NCBI GenBank assembly: GCA_030123765.1
Contig: JASJXX010000006.1
Span: 1-59,696, forward strand
DNA length: 59,696 nt
Direction: 5' to 3'
Source of the DNA: Actinomycetota bacterium
Lineage (GTDB): Bacteria; Actinomycetota; Acidimicrobiia; Spongiisociales; UBA5794
The translations under genes were made by a program, and so were the position numbers. A model generated the notes under the pieces. It saw only the letters and a program-made list of their open reading frames with translations, made no database searches and was not told where the DNA came from. Position 1 is the stretch's first letter; each line of letters opens with the position of its first letter. Positions 58,283 through 59,696 of this stretch are shown here, piece after piece.

Positions 58283-58308
58283 ATTACGTAGTCCTAAAGT
58301 CAGTAACT
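58283..58308 (+). promoter_or_regulatory. Putative operator copy 2 (upstream of second Rrf2 gene / nosZ)
   Basis: ATTACGTAGTCCTAAAGTCAGTAACT; see copy 1. Confidence 0.6.
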
Positions 58309-58327
58309 CAGACACTACGGGGTTGTG

Positions 58328-58738
58328 GTGCAGCTCGACGTAACACGAAAGTCGGAATTAGCTCTCTGCGCATTGGGCGTGATAGCGAGATCTCGCGACT
58401 CCATGGTGTCGGGCCCCGTAATTGCCTCGGCGCTGTCGATCTCGACTCACTACCTCACCACGGTGATGCGACCGTTGTCACGAGCCGGGTGGGTACGAGC
58501 CTCCACAGGCCCCAACGGTGGCTACCGACTCTCGTCAGACATGGGATGCCACAGCATCCTTGACCTCCTTGAGATTGTCGAGGGGGTCGTGGACCGAGAA
58601 AGCTGTATGCACGGAGACTTCGTGCGTCCGATCCAGGAGCCATGTGCTCTACATGAATCGTGGACCCGGGCGCGTGAAGCTCTATTGGAAGAACTGGCTT
58701 CCGAGAATCTCGCCGAGGTTCTCGGATGCCAGTCCTAA
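58328..58738 (+). CDS. Rrf2 family transcriptional regulator (second, tandem)
   Basis: VQLDVTRKSELALCALGVIAR...ALSISTHYLTTVMRPLSRAGWVRASTGPNGGYRLS...CMHGDFVRPIQEPCALHESW; GTG start 58325 or 58328. Confidence 0.9.
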   Translation: MQLDVTRKSELALCALGVIARSRDSMVSGPVIASALSISTHYLTTVMRPLSRAGWVRASTGPNGGYRLSSDMGCHSILDLLEIVEGVVDRESCMHGDFVRPIQEPCALHESWTRAREALLEELASENLAEVLGCQS

Positions 58739-58756
58739 AGAAGGAGAATATAGAAC

Positions 58757-59696
58757 ATGAGTCGAAGATCCGAAACGCCCTGGTGGCGTAAGCGGTCGAT
58801 TCTGATGGCAATTGGGCTGTTTGCAGCGTTCGCATTGGTGCTCCAAGCCTGCACCAGCGGAGTTGACACAGGCGCTACAGACGACATCAACACACGAAGA
58901 GAAGCGGCGGGACTCCAACCGCTCTCAGATGACCAGTTACTCGCTGCAGGCTTAACGTATCTGCCATCGGGCGAACACGATCCTTACATCATGTTCGCTT
59001 CCGGCGGGCAGTCTGGCCAGATGTTCGTGATCGGGATTCCGTCGATGCGGATCCTGAAGACAATCGCGGTGTTCACACCGGAACCTTGGCAGGGATGGGG
59101 ATTCGGTAACAAGCACACCGAGGAGATCCTCGCCCAAGGCGACATCGACGGGAACCCAGTGCGCTGGGGCGACACGCATCACCCTGCGCTGTCAGAGACT
59201 GCGGGAGAGTATGACGGCGAGTGGATCTTTATCAATGATAAAGCGAACGCTCGCATCGCGGTCATCGATCTCAGGGACTTCGAGGTGAAACAGATCATCA
59301 AGAACCCCATTGCGGTAGTTGACCACGGTGGTGCCAAGGTGACGCCGGACACCGAGTGGGTGATCCAGGGCGGCCAGTACGGCACGCCACACGGCTGGGA
59401 GTACGCACCGACGTCGGTGTACGAATCCGAGTACAAGGGCATGATCACGTTCTGGAAGTTCGACCGCGCAAGTGGCCGCATTCTCGAGGACCAGTCATTC
59501 GCGATGGAGCTGCCGCCGTACTGGCAGGACCTCTGCGACGCGGGCAAGCTCGTTTCGGCAGGCTGGGTCTTCTGTGGGTCCTTCAATACCGAACTCGCGA
59601 CAGGAACGGGTCCAGACGGTACCGGTAAGAACTTCGAGGCCGGAGCCTCGGCTCGTGACCGTGACTATCTCCACATCATCAACATGGACAAGGCCA
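58757..59696 (+). CDS. nosZ: Nitrous-oxide reductase, lipoprotein/Sec-type (clade II-like), 5' part; runs off window
   Basis: MSRRSETPWWRKRSILMAIGLFAAFALVLQACTSG lipobox; IMFASGGQSGQMFVIGIPSMRILKTIAVFTPEPWQGWGFGNKHT..., RWGDTHHPALSETAGEYDGEWIFINDKANARIAVIDLRDFEVKQIIKNP; AGGAG upstream; absent from ORF track because no stop in window. Confidence 0.92.
   Translation, partial: MSRRSETPWWRKRSILMAIGLFAAFALVLQACTSGVDTGATDDINTRREAAGLQPLSDDQLLAAGLTYLPSGEHDPYIMFASGGQSGQMFVIGIPSMRILKTIAVFTPEPWQGWGFGNKHTEEILAQGDIDGNPVRWGDTHHPALSETAGEYDGEWIFINDKANARIAVIDLRDFEVKQIIKNPIAVVDHGGAKVTPDTEWVIQGGQYGTPHGWEYAPTSVYESEYKGMITFWKFDRASGRILEDQSFAMELPPYWQDLCDAGKLVSAGWVFCGSFNTELATGTGPDGTGKNFEAGASARDRDYLHIINMDKA

Noticed and set aside
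1-59696. Search for transposases, integrases, phage genes or defence systems
   Set aside because: None recognised; the window reads as core metabolic chromosome apart from the items listed above.

Overview
High-GC, actinobacterial-type chromosomal window, almost fully coding. I see no mobile elements, no CRISPR array and no rRNA. Left to right: 3' end of tRNA-Thr(CGT); SigH-type ECF sigma factor with ZAS anti-sigma; DUF2342-type metalloprotease; tilS-hpt-ftsH-folP-(phosphatase-like)-folK cluster; a 10-gene heme operon hemH-F-A-C-D-B-L-E-N-Y ending in a strong hairpin; ECF sigma plus a repeat-tailed membrane protein; PAP2 phosphatase; alpha/beta hydrolase; a CMD/AhpD-like gene whose in-frame TGA sits exactly at the second Cys of the CxxC..H motif (candidate CxxU selenoprotein); acetyl-CoA synthetase; a DUF805 gene also interrupted by an in-frame TGA; methyltransferase; M1 aminopeptidase; a complete System I cytochrome c maturation operon (ccmABCDEFHIG-like, including a small ccmD absent from the ORF track); thioredoxin; cobT; tldD/tldE; two ATP-grasp proteins; NfuA-like protein; DtxR-type regulator; aldehyde dehydrogenase; HMG-CoA lyase; glycerate kinase; a sigma-70 factor; and, at the right edge, two tandem Rrf2 regulators preceding the 5' part of a lipoprotein-type (Sec-type, clade II-like) nosZ that runs off the window. 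Strongest leads: (1) the putative CMD/AhpD selenoprotein with a hairpin immediately 3' of the UGA; (2) a 26-bp element, 20/26 identical, upstream of both Rrf2 genes ahead of nosZ; (3) a FolK-thioesterase fusion and a Cys-less phosphatase-like protein in the folate cluster; (4) a protoporphyrin-branch heme operon and System I ccm in an actinobacterial-type context. All assignments come from reading the translated ORFs; no database searches were run.
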